From Deinococcus gobiensis I-0 (lineage in GTDB: Bacteria; Deinococcota; Deinococci; Deinococcales; Deinococcaceae): a stretch of 64,000 bases of DNA. The notes under the pieces were generated by a model that was given only the letters and a program-made list of their open reading frames with translations, searched no databases and had not been told where the DNA came from. The stretch covers positions 3,045,638 through 3,109,637 of the forward strand of contig NC_017790.1 of the NCBI RefSeq assembly GCF_000252445.1, written 5' to 3'. The translations under genes and the position numbers were made by a program. Of the stretch, positions 40,372-51,439 are shown piece after piece; positions within the stretch are counted from its first letter, which is position 1, and each line of letters begins with the position of its first letter.

Positions 40372-41472
40372 TCAGGGCCTGGGCAGGTCGGCCTGCGAGC
40401 GGGGCTCGGTCATCGGCTCGTCGTTGTGCTCGCGGCGGAAGTCGGCCGACATCCGGTAGGCCGCGCGGCGGGCGCGCATCACGGCCCCCAGCGGACGGTG
40501 GGCGGCCTGGGCGTGCCAGGGACTGAAGCTCACGCGGTCGTCCCCATACACGAGCTTGTCGGGGCGGGCGCTGTCCTGCGGGGCCACACGGACCCGGGCC
40601 ACGGCCAGAAAAGGGCTGAGCCCCTCGTCCCACAGCACCGAGGCGTCCTCGACGGGCATCGTCCGCTCGTCGGCGCAGAGCTGCACCTTCAGCTCCCATT
40701 CGCCGCCCTCCCGGGCGATCACGGCCGCGATGTTATCGCGCAGGGCGTCGGTCTCCCCCACCACCCTGATGTGCTGGTCTTTCAGACGGCGCAGGTGGGC
40801 CGACACCGGGACCAGCGACAGTTTGCCCACATAGTCGCCCCAGCGGTGCGGCAGCTGGGTATAGAAGGTCTCGCCCAGGGGGTGCGTGTGGGGATGCCCG
40901 CCGAGCTTGCGCAGCATGGGCGAGAGCTTGCCTTTGCCCCCGGTGAGGCTGTCGGCCAGCCGCGCCCCCAGAGAGGCGACCACCTTGAGTTCCTCGGGGG
41001 CGTTCACGGTGAGCTGGATGGGCTTCTGGCCCTTCATGAATCCGGCGGCGTCCTTCTGCCCGAAATTGGGACCGTTGACGAACACGAAATCCTGCGTGAC
41101 CTCGCCGCCGTGTCCCTCGACCATCTCGGCCCCCTCCGGCCCGACGATCTTGAGGGCCAGGCCGCGCGGCGTGGATACCGAGTCGGGCAGGATGTCGCCG
41201 GGCGGCGTCGAGAAGCGCATGACCACCGGGTAGCGGCCAGGACGGGCAAAGAGCCCCTGAGCCAGACGCCCGGGCAGGCCCTCGTAGACTTCCAGCTCAC
41301 CGACCAGCAGGCCGTGGTTCTTGCTGTGTACGCTGCGCACCGCGTGGCGGTAGCGGGTGTTCATGGCCTCGCTGAAGCCGCGCATCATCTCGGTCAGCTT
41401 GGCGGTCGTCTCGGCCTCGCCGGGCTGGAGCTGTTCCAGGTCGTCGCGGTAACGCACGTAGTCGGGGGACAT
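40372..41472 (-). CDS. Catalase-family haem protein, short form
   Basis: A 366-residue minimal catalase-like protein, shorter than the classic 480-700-residue catalases. The distal His is in RSVHSKNHG (His49), the distal Asn in DFVFVNGPNF (Asn133), and the proximal Tyr in RARRAAYRMSADF (about Tyr339), so a haem site is complete. Such proteins act as organic peroxidases or lipid hydroperoxide enzymes more often than as fast catalases. ATG 41472 is 5 nt after TAGCTT (leaderless). It is convergent with the ferredoxin gene. No signal peptide is seen. Confidence 0.87.
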   Translation of the reverse strand: MSPDYVRYRDDLEQLQPGEAETTAKLTEMMRGFSEAMNTRYRHAVRSVHSKNHGLLVGELEVYEGLPGRLAQGLFARPGRYPVVMRFSTPPGDILPDSVSTPRGLALKIVGPEGAEMVEGHGGEVTQDFVFVNGPNFGQKDAAGFMKGQKPIQLTVNAPEELKVVASLGARLADSLTGGKGKLSPMLRKLGGHPHTHPLGETFYTQLPHRWGDYVGKLSLVPVSAHLRRLKDQHIRVVGETDALRDNIAAVIAREGGEWELKVQLCADERTMPVEDASVLWDEGLSPFLAVARVRVAPQDSARPDKLVYGDDRVSFSPWHAQAAHRPLGAVMRARRAAYRMSADFRREHNDEPMTEPRSQADLPRP

Positions 41473-41577
41473 ACGACAAGCTACCCAGCCTTCCAGCTGT
41501 CCCGGAAGTCAGTTCACTTGGCCGAGCGTTTAGAGGTCGGGCCGTTCGGTGCGGGTGTGCCCCGTGCGGCAAGGCGA

Positions 41578-41609
41578 GGGGGCCAGCCCCCGACTGGAGA
41601 CTGGCCCCC
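41578..41609. terminator. Hairpin downstream of the HRDC gene
   Basis: GGGGGCCAG (41578-41586) pairs with CTGGCCCCC (41601-41609) around a 14-nt loop. It lies between the HRDC stop (minus strand) and the catalase start region. No T-run follows, so termination is likely Rho-assisted or weak. A second palindrome, GGCTGAG/CTCAGCC, overlaps the HRDC stop codon. Confidence 0.5.
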
Positions 41610-41634
41610 ACCCCACGGGGAACGGCTGAGCCGC

Positions 41635-43335
<1,701 letters not shown>

Positions 43336-43482
43336 CCGCCTACTCTGCCACACTGTCCCGCACAGGCGCAGAAGCCGCCCCCACCTTCGCCCCCGCTTCC
43401 CCCCACCGCGCCCACCTGCGCCCCGCCCCGCAGCTTTCTCCATGCGCGCAACGCCCGGCGCCCCGGCCGCGTATCCGGCTGC

Positions 43483-44493
43483 ATGACCCGTCCCCGCTCC
43501 GCCCGCCTGCGCCCGCTGCTCCTGGCCCTCGTCCTGGCAGCTCCGGCCACCTCCGGGGCCGCCCAGACGGCGATTCCGGCCACCCCCGGCTCGCGGCCGG
43601 CCCCGGCCGTACCGGCCGCCGCGCCCGTCCTGACCGTCACCGCCCCGGCCGGCACAGCGGCCGAGTATGTCACCCGGGTCAGCGTGCGCGTCTCGTTGTC
43701 GGACGTGCAGGTCAGTGCCGTGCCGGGGGGCGGGGCCACCGAGGCCGACCTGAACGCGGCCCGGCGCGCCTTCGCCGGCCTGGGCAACCTGAGCCGGACC
43801 CTCCAGGGCAAGGCCTTCTACCGCGTCGCCAGCCGCCTGCCCGGCGGCGGCGCACGCCTCGTCGCGACCACCGTGCAGGGCGCGCCGGCCGTCACCCTGA
43901 CCTTTACCCAGGACCTCAGCCCGGCGGGGCGGGGCAGCAACCTGCGGGTCACGAGCACCGACCCCCAGCTCGACCACGCCCTGTCGGCGCTGGACGACGA
44001 GCAGGTTCAGGCGCTGGCGCAGGAGCATACGGGCACCGTCTACGGCATACCTCTCGTCACCGGGCAACCGCGCACCGTGAACGCCACCGTGGACCTCCAG
44101 GCCCTGCTGAGCCGTCTGCTGGGACCACTGGGCGGCGACGCGCTGGGGCAGGTCGAGGCTGCCCCCCTGAACGTGACCTCCACGACCACCTACCAGGGCA
44201 CCGGGCCGCAGGGCGAGTTCCTGTTCGGCACACGCGCCACCGCCGGGTCCTGGACCTTGCGGGTGCCGGGGGGCCGCCGAACCGGCGAACCGGAGGCCGG
44301 CCCCACCCCCGAACTGGCCTTCGAACTGACCGACCTGAAGGCCAGCGGCGCGGCCAGCTACCGCCGCGACGGCCTGCCGCTGGCCTCGACCCAGCGCCAG
44401 CAGACGCGCCTGAACGCGCTCATCCGTCAGGACGGCGTGCAGGTGCGGCTGGTCATGACCCTGGAGCAGACGGCGGAGGTCACGCCGCGCTGA
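43483..44493 (+). CDS. Secreted Ala/Thr-rich protein of unknown function
   Basis: A 336-residue exported protein with a twin-Arg-poor Sec-type signal (hydrophobic LLLALVLAAPATSGAAQ, cleavage near residue 28). The mature part has two similar beta-rich halves: AAEYVTRVSVRVSLSDVQV (about 59-77) and PLNVTSTTTYQGTGPQGEF (about 229-247), which may be repeats of one fold. No Cys is present and no family is recognised. It diverges from the HRDC gene; the starts are 147 bp apart. Confidence 0.7.
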   Translation: MTRPRSARLRPLLLALVLAAPATSGAAQTAIPATPGSRPAPAVPAAAPVLTVTAPAGTAAEYVTRVSVRVSLSDVQVSAVPGGGATEADLNAARRAFAGLGNLSRTLQGKAFYRVASRLPGGGARLVATTVQGAPAVTLTFTQDLSPAGRGSNLRVTSTDPQLDHALSALDDEQVQALAQEHTGTVYGIPLVTGQPRTVNATVDLQALLSRLLGPLGGDALGQVEAAPLNVTSTTTYQGTGPQGEFLFGTRATAGSWTLRVPGGRRTGEPEAGPTPELAFELTDLKASGAASYRRDGLPLASTQRQQTRLNALIRQDGVQVRLVMTLEQTAEVTPR

Positions 44494-44521
44494 GACGGGG
44501 GATGCGGCCCCCGGGGGCCGC

Positions 44522-45352
44522 CTACTTGCCGAAGCGGCGGTCGCGGCCTTGGAAGTCGCGCAGCGCCCGCAGAAAGTCCACGCGCCGGAACCCCGGCCAG
44601 TACACGTCGCAGAAGTAGTACTCGCTGTAGACGCTCTGCCACAGCATGAAGCCCGAGAGCCGGATCTCGCCGCTCGTGCGGATGATGAAGTCGGGGTCGG
44701 GAATGTCGGCGGCGTAGAGGTGCGCGCTGATGTGGTCGGGGGTCAGGGCGTCGGCCGCCTGCGCGAGCGTGTGCCCGGCCGCCTGCTGGGCGCGCAGGTG
44801 CGCCTTGACCGCGTCCACGATCTCCTCGCGCCCGCCGTAGCCCACGGCGATGTTCAGACGCATGCCGTCGTAGTGGGCGGTCTTCTGCTCCAGTTCTTCC
44901 AGGGCGGCCAGTACGTTGGGCGGAAAGTTGTCGTGCTGCCCGATGGCCCGCACCCGCACCCGGTTGGCGTGGATACGCGGGTCGGTGGCGAGGTTGCGCG
45001 CTTCCTTTTCCAGCAGCGAGAGGATGTGCGCGAGTTCCTCGGAATTGCGACCGGCATTGTCGGTCGAGAGCACCCAGATGGTCGCGGCCGGGATGCCCAG
45101 TTCCAGGCACCACTGCAACACCTCGTGCGCCTTGTCGGCACCGATGGTGTGGCCCAGTTCGCGCTGCATGCCGGCGGCGCGGGCGAAGCGGCGGTTGCCG
45201 TCCAGGATCAGGCCCAGATGCCGGGGCAGGCGGCCGTGCGCGCGGACCTCGCGGGCCAGCCGCTGCTCGTAGCCCCACAGCAGGGCGCCGCGCGCCGCCG
45301 TGCGGGTCTTCTGCGCGGTCCGCAGCGCAGCTTTGAGGGGCGTTCTGGCCAT
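44522..45352 (-). CDS. uppS: Isoprenyl transferase (undecaprenyl/decaprenyl diphosphate synthase)
   Basis: A 276-residue cis-prenyltransferase that builds the lipid carrier for peptidoglycan and glycan synthesis. The catalytic loop is LGLILDGNRRFARAAG (residues about 46-61, Asp52), and the C-terminal RTSGEIRLSGFMLWQSVYSE (in two parts) includes the dimer-interface RxG and E residues. Length is normal for the family. ATG 45352 is 9 nt after TACACT. It follows mutY on the same strand by 71 bp but has its own promoter-like box, so cotranscription is not required. Confidence 0.94.
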   Translation of the reverse strand: MARTPLKAALRTAQKTRTAARGALLWGYEQRLAREVRAHGRLPRHLGLILDGNRRFARAAGMQRELGHTIGADKAHEVLQWCLELGIPAATIWVLSTDNAGRNSEELAHILSLLEKEARNLATDPRIHANRVRVRAIGQHDNFPPNVLAALEELEQKTAHYDGMRLNIAVGYGGREEIVDAVKAHLRAQQAAGHTLAQAADALTPDHISAHLYAADIPDPDFIIRTSGEIRLSGFMLWQSVYSEYYFCDVYWPGFRRVDFLRALRDFQGRDRRFGK

Positions 45353-45423
45353 ACGCGCCCGAGTGTAGCGCGCACAGCCGGCCGGGACGTACCCATAAAG
45401 ATGGAAAACCCGCGCCGGCACCT

Positions 45424-46485
45424 CTACGGCGTCCCGAACAGCCCCCCCTGCCAGGAGGCGAGCAGCGCCAGCGCCTTGTGGTCCAGCCGCGAGAGGGCCG
45501 CCTCCGCGACCGGCGTGCGCGCCGCCGCCGACCGCGCCGCGTAGACATCCAGCGTCACGTGGCGGTGGGTCATGGCGTGCGTGACGGTGCCCAGGTGCGC
45601 GCCCGGCTCGGCCCCCAGCCGCGCGCACAGGCGTGCCAGACCCGTCTGAGGCGACTCGCCCGCCGCCAGTTCCTCGGCCGGCAGCCCGCTCAGGCCGCCC
45701 AGCAGCGTGCCTTCACGGCGCTCCAGCACGGCCTGCTCCGCGTCCCCGACGATCACGGCGACCGCCCGCACCTCGCGCGCGGCGGCGCGCACCTTGGGGG
45801 CCGGGAACGCTGTGGGCGTACCCGAGGCGAAAGCCGCGCAGGACGCCCGCAGCGGGCACGCGGGGCAGCGCGGGGCCTTGGGGATGCACACGGTGGCCCC
45901 GAGGTCCATCACCGCCTCGTTCCAGTCGCCCGGACGCGCGGGGTCGAGGAGTTCGTCGGCGCGGGCCTGCACCCAGGCGTCGGTGGGCGCGGTCTGGGCA
46001 TACAGGCGCGCGAGCACCCGGCGCACGTTGCCGTCGTTCACGGCGCGGGCCTCGCCGTAGGCCAGACTGGCGACCGCCGCCGCCGTGTAGGACCCCACGC
46101 CGGGCAGGGCCAGCCAGCCCGCATAGTCCTGCGGAAACCCCCGTGCCGCGACCACGCCGGCCGCGCGGCGCAGGTTGCGGGCGCGGGCGTAGTAGCCGCA
46201 GCCCTCCCAGGCCTTGAGCACGTCGGCCTCGGGGGCCGCTGCCAGCGCCTCCACGGTCGGGAAGGCGCTCAGAAAGCGGTCGTAATACTCCAGCCCGCGC
46301 GCGACCTGGGTCTGCTGCAACAGGATCTCGGCGACCCACACGCGGTAGGGGTCGCGTGTCCCCGCCTCTCCCAGCCGCCGCCAGGGCAGCTCGGCGCGGC
46401 CCGCCCGCGCGAACCAGTCCAGCAGCGCGGCGCGCAGCCTGTCGGGGTCCGGCGGCGTCTGGGTGGGCGGAACAGGGACAGGCAC
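45424..46485 (-). CDS. mutY: Adenine DNA glycosylase MutY
   Basis: A 353-residue base-excision enzyme that removes adenine paired with 8-oxoguanine. The HhH motif LPGVGSYTAAAVASLAYGE (residues about 128-146) and catalytic Asp in AVNDGNVRR (about 150) are intact. The [4Fe-4S] cluster motif C-x6-C-x2-C-x5-C is complete (CIPKAPRCPACPLRASC, about 200-216). The C-terminal Nudix-like 8-oxoG recognition domain covers about 230-350. GTG 46485 lies 6 nt after TAGACT (leaderless). It fits the repair theme of the window. Confidence 0.95.
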   Translation of the reverse strand: MPVPVPPTQTPPDPDRLRAALLDWFARAGRAELPWRRLGEAGTRDPYRVWVAEILLQQTQVARGLEYYDRFLSAFPTVEALAAAPEADVLKAWEGCGYYARARNLRRAAGVVAARGFPQDYAGWLALPGVGSYTAAAVASLAYGEARAVNDGNVRRVLARLYAQTAPTDAWVQARADELLDPARPGDWNEAVMDLGATVCIPKAPRCPACPLRASCAAFASGTPTAFPAPKVRAAAREVRAVAVIVGDAEQAVLERREGTLLGGLSGLPAEELAAGESPQTGLARLCARLGAEPGAHLGTVTHAMTHRHVTLDVYAARSAAARTPVAEAALSRLDHKALALLASWQGGLFGTP

Positions 46486-46562
46486 CGGGGCAGTCTAGAG
46501 AAGACTGTCCGGCGCGAGTGGAAGCGTCGCGGGGTTGTGGTGCCGCCGGGTCGGGTCGCGCC

Positions 46563-47909
46563 TCAGGCGTTCACGTGCCCCGCCCCCACCGGGGTCCGCA
46601 CGCGGCGGCGCACCCCCTGGGCGTAGTCGGCCAGGTCGCCGAGCAGGTCGCCCACGCCGGTGCGCAGCAGGTACTGGCCGCCCGGCAGCGGCGTCAGGGC
46701 CAGGAAGGGCGCGCGGGTCAGGGTATCGAGGACCGTGTGCAGTTCGGCGGTGTTCACGCCGCTGCCCAGGCGCTCGGCGAGGCGGGGCACGCTGACCACG
46801 CTGTGCGCGGGCTGCTGCGCCAGGGTCAGCAGCACGAAGCTGAAGGTGCCGCGCTGCGCGAGGTGCGCGCTGACGAGTTCGGCCACGCTGGCCGCGCTCT
46901 CCAGGTCCACGCTGCCCGCGCGCCAGTAGCCGCGCAGGTCCACCGGACTCAGCGGGGCGAGCCGGGCATGCTCGCTCAGGGCGCTCAGGGCCTCGCGGGT
47001 CAGGCGGTTGTACCCGGCGGGGCGCTGCGACTCGGCGCACAGCAGCAGGTGGTGGTCGTCGTTGCCCCCGGTCCACTCGGGCCGGCGCGCCGCGTCCTCG
47101 CTGGCAGCGAGCAGCACCGAGTACCCGTACTGCGGCCCCAGATCGGCCTTGAGGCGCATCAGGCCCGGGGCCGGGAATTCCAGGCGGTAGCCGCACAGGC
47201 GCGCGAATTCCGAGACGTGGTCCTCGTCGCTGTCGCCCAGGACGGCGGGCACGGTGGCCGGAACCTCGGGAGCCGCGACCGCCCGGGCCGCGGGCTGCGC
47301 CTGCACCACGGGCTGAGCTTGGGCAGCGACTGGCGCGGCGCGTTCCTCGCGGCGGGGGGTGGAGGCCTGCACCGCAGGGCCGGTGACGGCCGGGGTGGCG
47401 GCCGTCTGGGCCGGCGCAGAAGGGGCGGGCTGGGGCTGGGTGGTCTGGGGCGGAGCCACCTGGGTCTGGGCCGCCGGAGCCGGCTGCGGGACCGGACCGG
47501 AGGCCGCCGGGACCGCCTGCACGGTCTGGGTCCGGACCTCGCGCACATGGGGGGTACTCGACACGACCACGCGGCGCGTCTCGGGCGTGGGGGCACAGAC
47601 CGTTTCCCGCTGCTGGGGCGCGGGGGCCTGGGCGTAGGGCTTGACGACCGTCTCGACCCCGTAACGGCCCGCTTCCAGGGCAGTCACGATCATCACGTCG
47701 TTCACGCCGAGGTTGTGGCGGTGGAACAGCCGTCCCAGCCCCAGCACGCGCGCCTGATCACGGTCGATCTGCACGGCGTATTCCTCGCCCCGGTCGTCGA
47801 CGAAGGTCGCCGGGCCGCTTTCGGGGAACAGGGCTTCGTTGTATTTGAGCAGGCGCATGCCGCCTTCTTGCAGGCAGGACCGGGTGATGATGTAACGCAT
47901 GGGATTCAC
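46563..47909 (-). CDS. Unrecognised two-domain protein with Pro/Gln/Ala-rich linker
   Basis: A 448-residue protein. Residues 4-95 ([40 protein letters not shown]) form a compact domain with alternating strands that I do not recognise. Residues about 105-215 are a low-complexity Pro/Gln/Ala/Thr linker. Residues about 220-448 hold a second domain ending in a likely winged-helix ([20 protein letters not shown]). It may be Deinococcus-specific. GTG 47909 is preferred because AAGGAG lies 8 nt upstream; ATG 47900 is the alternative. A hairpin in its leader may attenuate transcription. Confidence 0.7.
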   Translation of the reverse strand: MNPMRYIITRSCLQEGGMRLLKYNEALFPESGPATFVDDRGEEYAVQIDRDQARVLGLGRLFHRHNLGVNDVMIVTALEAGRYGVETVVKPYAQAPAPQQRETVCAPTPETRRVVVSSTPHVREVRTQTVQAVPAASGPVPQPAPAAQTQVAPPQTTQPQPAPSAPAQTAATPAVTGPAVQASTPRREERAAPVAAQAQPVVQAQPAARAVAAPEVPATVPAVLGDSDEDHVSEFARLCGYRLEFPAPGLMRLKADLGPQYGYSVLLAASEDAARRPEWTGGNDDHHLLLCAESQRPAGYNRLTREALSALSEHARLAPLSPVDLRGYWRAGSVDLESAASVAELVSAHLAQRGTFSFVLLTLAQQPAHSVVSVPRLAERLGSGVNTAELHTVLDTLTRAPFLALTPLPGGQYLLRTGVGDLLGDLADYAQGVRRRVRTPVGAGHVNA

Positions 47910-48204
47910 AGCAAGGACTCCTTCGTCGCCAGATTCTCGGTAGGGCCGTTCGTTGAAAAGCGGTCGACCCGGACTTGCCGGGGACCGCCGAAAAGTCATG
48001 TGAGAGCGCCGCAGAGAAAAGAAATTCTGCTTGCGTCACAGTCTGCCGCGAAACTCCGTCGGGATCAAATCAAAGTTGGTGAGAACGTTCTTTTTTATCC
48101 CTGTTGCTTTGTTGAAAGCCGAATTCTTTATCAAGTTCTGGGCACAGCGGATCCTGGCCGCCTTCCGGCCCGGTCCGGGGGAGCGCAGCCCCTATCCTGT
48201 CGCC
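47910..48204. promoter_or_regulatory. AT-rich divergent control region
   Basis: This 295-bp region between two divergent genes is the most AT-rich stretch of the window. It holds the leader hairpin at 47960-47988, the perfect palindrome AGAACGTTCT at 48082-48091 (a possible operator), a T-run beside it, and TATCCT at 48193-48198, the leaderless -10 box of the rightward gene. No clear -35/-10 pair for the leftward gene stands out. Confidence 0.5.
47960..47988 (-). terminator. Attenuator-like hairpin in the leader of the unrecognised protein gene
   Basis: GCGGTC (47960-47965) pairs with GACCGC (47983-47988), and CCCGG (47968-47972) with CCGGG (47978-47982), around a 5-nt loop. On the minus strand it is followed by TTTTC, resembling a weak intrinsic terminator about 50 nt before the start codon. 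Confidence 0.55.
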
Positions 48205-48612
48205 GTGACGACCCCCACTGCCCACCTCATCACGCAGTACTACGGCGCCTTCAATGCGGGCGACAGCGCCGGGATGCTGGCCCTGCTCAGCGACGACGTG
48301 CGCCATGACATCAACGAGGGCCAGACCCAGGTCGGCAAGGCCGCCTTCGCCGATTTTCTGGACAAGATGGACGCCCACTACCGCGAACAGGCGCGCGACC
48401 TCGTGGTCATGGCGACGCCGGGCGGCGAGCGCGCGGCGGCCGAATTCGTGATCCACGGGGAATACCTCAGGACCGACGCCGGTCTGCCCGAAGCGGCGGG
48501 CCAGCGCTACGTGCTGCCGGTGGGGGCCTTTTTCGAGGTCAGCGGCGGCCGGATCACCCGCGTGACGAACTACTACAACCTGGCCGACTGGACCCGGCAG
48601 GTCGGGGGCTGA
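48205..48612 (+). CDS. SnoaL/NTF2-like protein (ketosteroid isomerase-related)
   Basis: A 135-residue NTF2-like fold protein: ITQYYGAFNAGDSAGMLALL near the start and ITRVTNYYNLADW at the end are typical of the SnoaL group annotated as ketosteroid isomerase-related. Such small alpha-beta barrels bind hydrophobic ligands or catalyse isomerisation. GTG 48205 is 6 nt after TATCCT (leaderless), and no ribosome-binding site is seen. The GNAT gene follows 5 bp after its stop. Confidence 0.86.
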   Translation: MTTPTAHLITQYYGAFNAGDSAGMLALLSDDVRHDINEGQTQVGKAAFADFLDKMDAHYREQARDLVVMATPGGERAAAEFVIHGEYLRTDAGLPEAAGQRYVLPVGAFFEVSGGRITRVTNYYNLADWTRQVGG

Positions 48613-48617
48613 GGCCG

Positions 48618-49229
48618 GTGGGGGCTGCCGGGCGGCTGGAGGTCGTGCCCGCGACCGGAGCGGCTCTGGCCGCCGCGCTGCCCGACCTCGCGCGGCTGCG
48701 CGCAGAGGTCTTCCGGGCCTTTCCGTACCTGTACGAGGGCGACCCCGCCTACGAGGAACGCTACCTGCACACCTACCTCGCCGCGCCCGGCGCCTTCGTG
48801 GCCCTGGCGCTCGCGGAGGGGCAGGTCGTGGGGGCCAGCACGGCGCTGCCCCTGACCGGGGAAACGCCCGAAGTGCGCCGGCCCTTCGGGCAGAGCGCCG
48901 AGTTCCGGCCCGGCGAGGTGCTGTACCTGGGCGAGAGCGTGCTGCTGCCCGAATACCGGGGCCGGGGCGCGGGCCACCGGTTCTTCGACCTGCGCGAGGC
49001 GCACGCACGCGCCCTGGGGCTGCCGGTCACGGCGTTCTGCGCCGTGCAGCGCCCGCAGGACCACCCGGCCCGCCCCGCCGACTACCGGCCGCTCGACGCC
49101 TTCTGGCGCGCGCGCGGCTACGAAGAGCGCCCCGACCTCCAGACCACGATGAGCTGGCCGGATGTGGGCGAGGCGGGCGGCGAGGAGACGCCCAAGCCGA
49201 TGCGCTTCTGGGTCAGGCGGGAGGGATAG
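48618..49229 (+). CDS. GNAT family N-acetyltransferase
   Basis: A 203-residue acetyltransferase. The acetyl-CoA loop is LPEYRGRGAGHRFFD (residues about 111-125, Q/RxxGxG/A), preceded by the GESVLL strand. The N-terminal 60 residues include LRAEVFRAFPYLYEGDPAYE, a segment often seen in a GNAT subgroup with unknown substrates. GTG at 48618 is the first start after the SnoaL-like gene; coupling is likely. The acetylated substrate is unknown. Confidence 0.83.
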   Translation: MGAAGRLEVVPATGAALAAALPDLARLRAEVFRAFPYLYEGDPAYEERYLHTYLAAPGAFVALALAEGQVVGASTALPLTGETPEVRRPFGQSAEFRPGEVLYLGESVLLPEYRGRGAGHRFFDLREAHARALGLPVTAFCAVQRPQDHPARPADYRPLDAFWRARGYEERPDLQTTMSWPDVGEAGGEETPKPMRFWVRREG

Positions 49230-49255
49230 CCCCGACCTCCCCTCGCCTGCCTGCC

Positions 49256-50248
<993 letters not shown>

Positions 50249-50283
50249 GGGGTCAGGGTAGCGCGCGGCAGGTCAGGGCCGCT

Positions 50284-51351
50284 TCAGTCTGCGCGCTCCG
50301 CCGTGCGCGCCGGTCCCGCGCTGCCGCGCACGCTCAGGCGGGTGGGCAGCGAAAGGTCGGCCGCCGCCTCGCCCGCCAGCAGGGCCAGCAGGGCGCGCCC
50401 CACCTCCTCGCCCTTGTCGGCGGTGGGCTGCCAGACGGTCGTGAGGTCCAGCGCGGCGCTGCCGGGCAGGTCGTCGTAGCCGACCACGCTCAGCTCGCCG
50501 GGCACGTTCAGGGTCAGTGCGGCGGCGGCGCGCAGGGCCCCCTGCGCCAGCACGTCGCTCATGCACAGCAGCGCCGTGATCTCGGGGTGGGCGCGCAGCA
50601 GCGCCGCCGCCTGGGCTTCGCCGCCCTCACGGGTATTCTGCTCGGTCTCGGCGAGGTACAGCTCGGCCCCCGGCGCGCCCAGCCGGTAGCCGCGCAGCCG
50701 CTCGGCAGTCGTGTGGTAGGCGAGCTGCGCCTCGCGGTCGGCATTCACCTCGCCCGAGCGGGGGTCCGGCCCGAGTTCCAGGCACAGCACCCCGATGTGC
50801 CGGTGCCCCAGCGCCTCCAGGTGGGCCGCCGCCGCCCGCGCGCCCCCTACGTCGTCGATGCCCACCCGCGCCGCGCGGGGCTGCGCCTGCTGGTCCACAA
50901 GCACCGTGGGCAGCCCGCGCTCCAGCACGGCGTCCAGCAGCTCGCTGCCCTCGGCGGCGCAGTACACCACGAAGCCGTCCACGCCCGCGCCGCGCACCGG
51001 CAGGGCGTCCTGCGCGCAGGCGAGCAGCAGCAGGTTCAGGGCGTCTTGCTGGATGACCTGCGCCAGGCTCCCCAGAAAGATGGCGGCGGCCGGATCGGCG
51101 AAGGCGTAGTCCAGAGGCGCGTCGTACACCACGCCGATCACGCCGCTGCGGCCCCGGCGCAGGCTGCGGGCCAGGGGATCGGGGCCGGCGTAGCCCAGTT
51201 CGCGCGCCACCTGCAATACACGCTCGCGCAACTCGGGCGAAAGCTGGTCGGGACGGTTGTAGGCGTTGCTGACGGTCGCCACCGACACGCCCAGGGTGCG
51301 GGCGAGGTCGCGCAGGGTCACGCGCCCGGCCGGCGACTTGGCAGGAGACAT
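50284..51351 (-). CDS. LacI-family transcriptional regulator
   Basis: A 355-residue repressor. The helix-turn-helix is VTLRDLARTLGVSVATVSNA (residues 11-30) with the hinge RERVLQVARELGY, followed by a periplasmic-binding-like sensor domain (about 68-340). The sensor would bind a sugar or nucleoside. ATG 51351 is 6 nt after TAACAT. The divergent MFS gene 89 bp away and the operator-like sequence between them make that transporter the likely target; galE is downstream on its own strand. Confidence 0.92.
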   Translation of the reverse strand: MSPAKSPAGRVTLRDLARTLGVSVATVSNAYNRPDQLSPELRERVLQVARELGYAGPDPLARSLRRGRSGVIGVVYDAPLDYAFADPAAAIFLGSLAQVIQQDALNLLLLACAQDALPVRGAGVDGFVVYCAAEGSELLDAVLERGLPTVLVDQQAQPRAARVGIDDVGGARAAAAHLEALGHRHIGVLCLELGPDPRSGEVNADREAQLAYHTTAERLRGYRLGAPGAELYLAETEQNTREGGEAQAAALLRAHPEITALLCMSDVLAQGALRAAAALTLNVPGELSVVGYDDLPGSAALDLTTVWQPTADKGEEVGRALLALLAGEAAADLSLPTRLSVRGSAGPARTAERAD

Positions 51352-51381
51352 GGACGCATGTTAGCGTACCTCCTGAATATC

Positions 51382-51394
51382 TGAAACGATTAAG
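51382..51394. promoter_or_regulatory. Candidate LacI-family operator
   Basis: TGAAACGATTAAG carries the central CG and AAACG half-site usual for LacI-family operators. It is only an imperfect palindrome and lies between the regulator and the MFS gene. Evidence is sequence resemblance alone. Confidence 0.4.
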
Positions 51395-51439
51395 CCGGGG
51401 GAATCCTCCCCTTCCCCTCTCCTGCCGCGAGGTTCCGCC

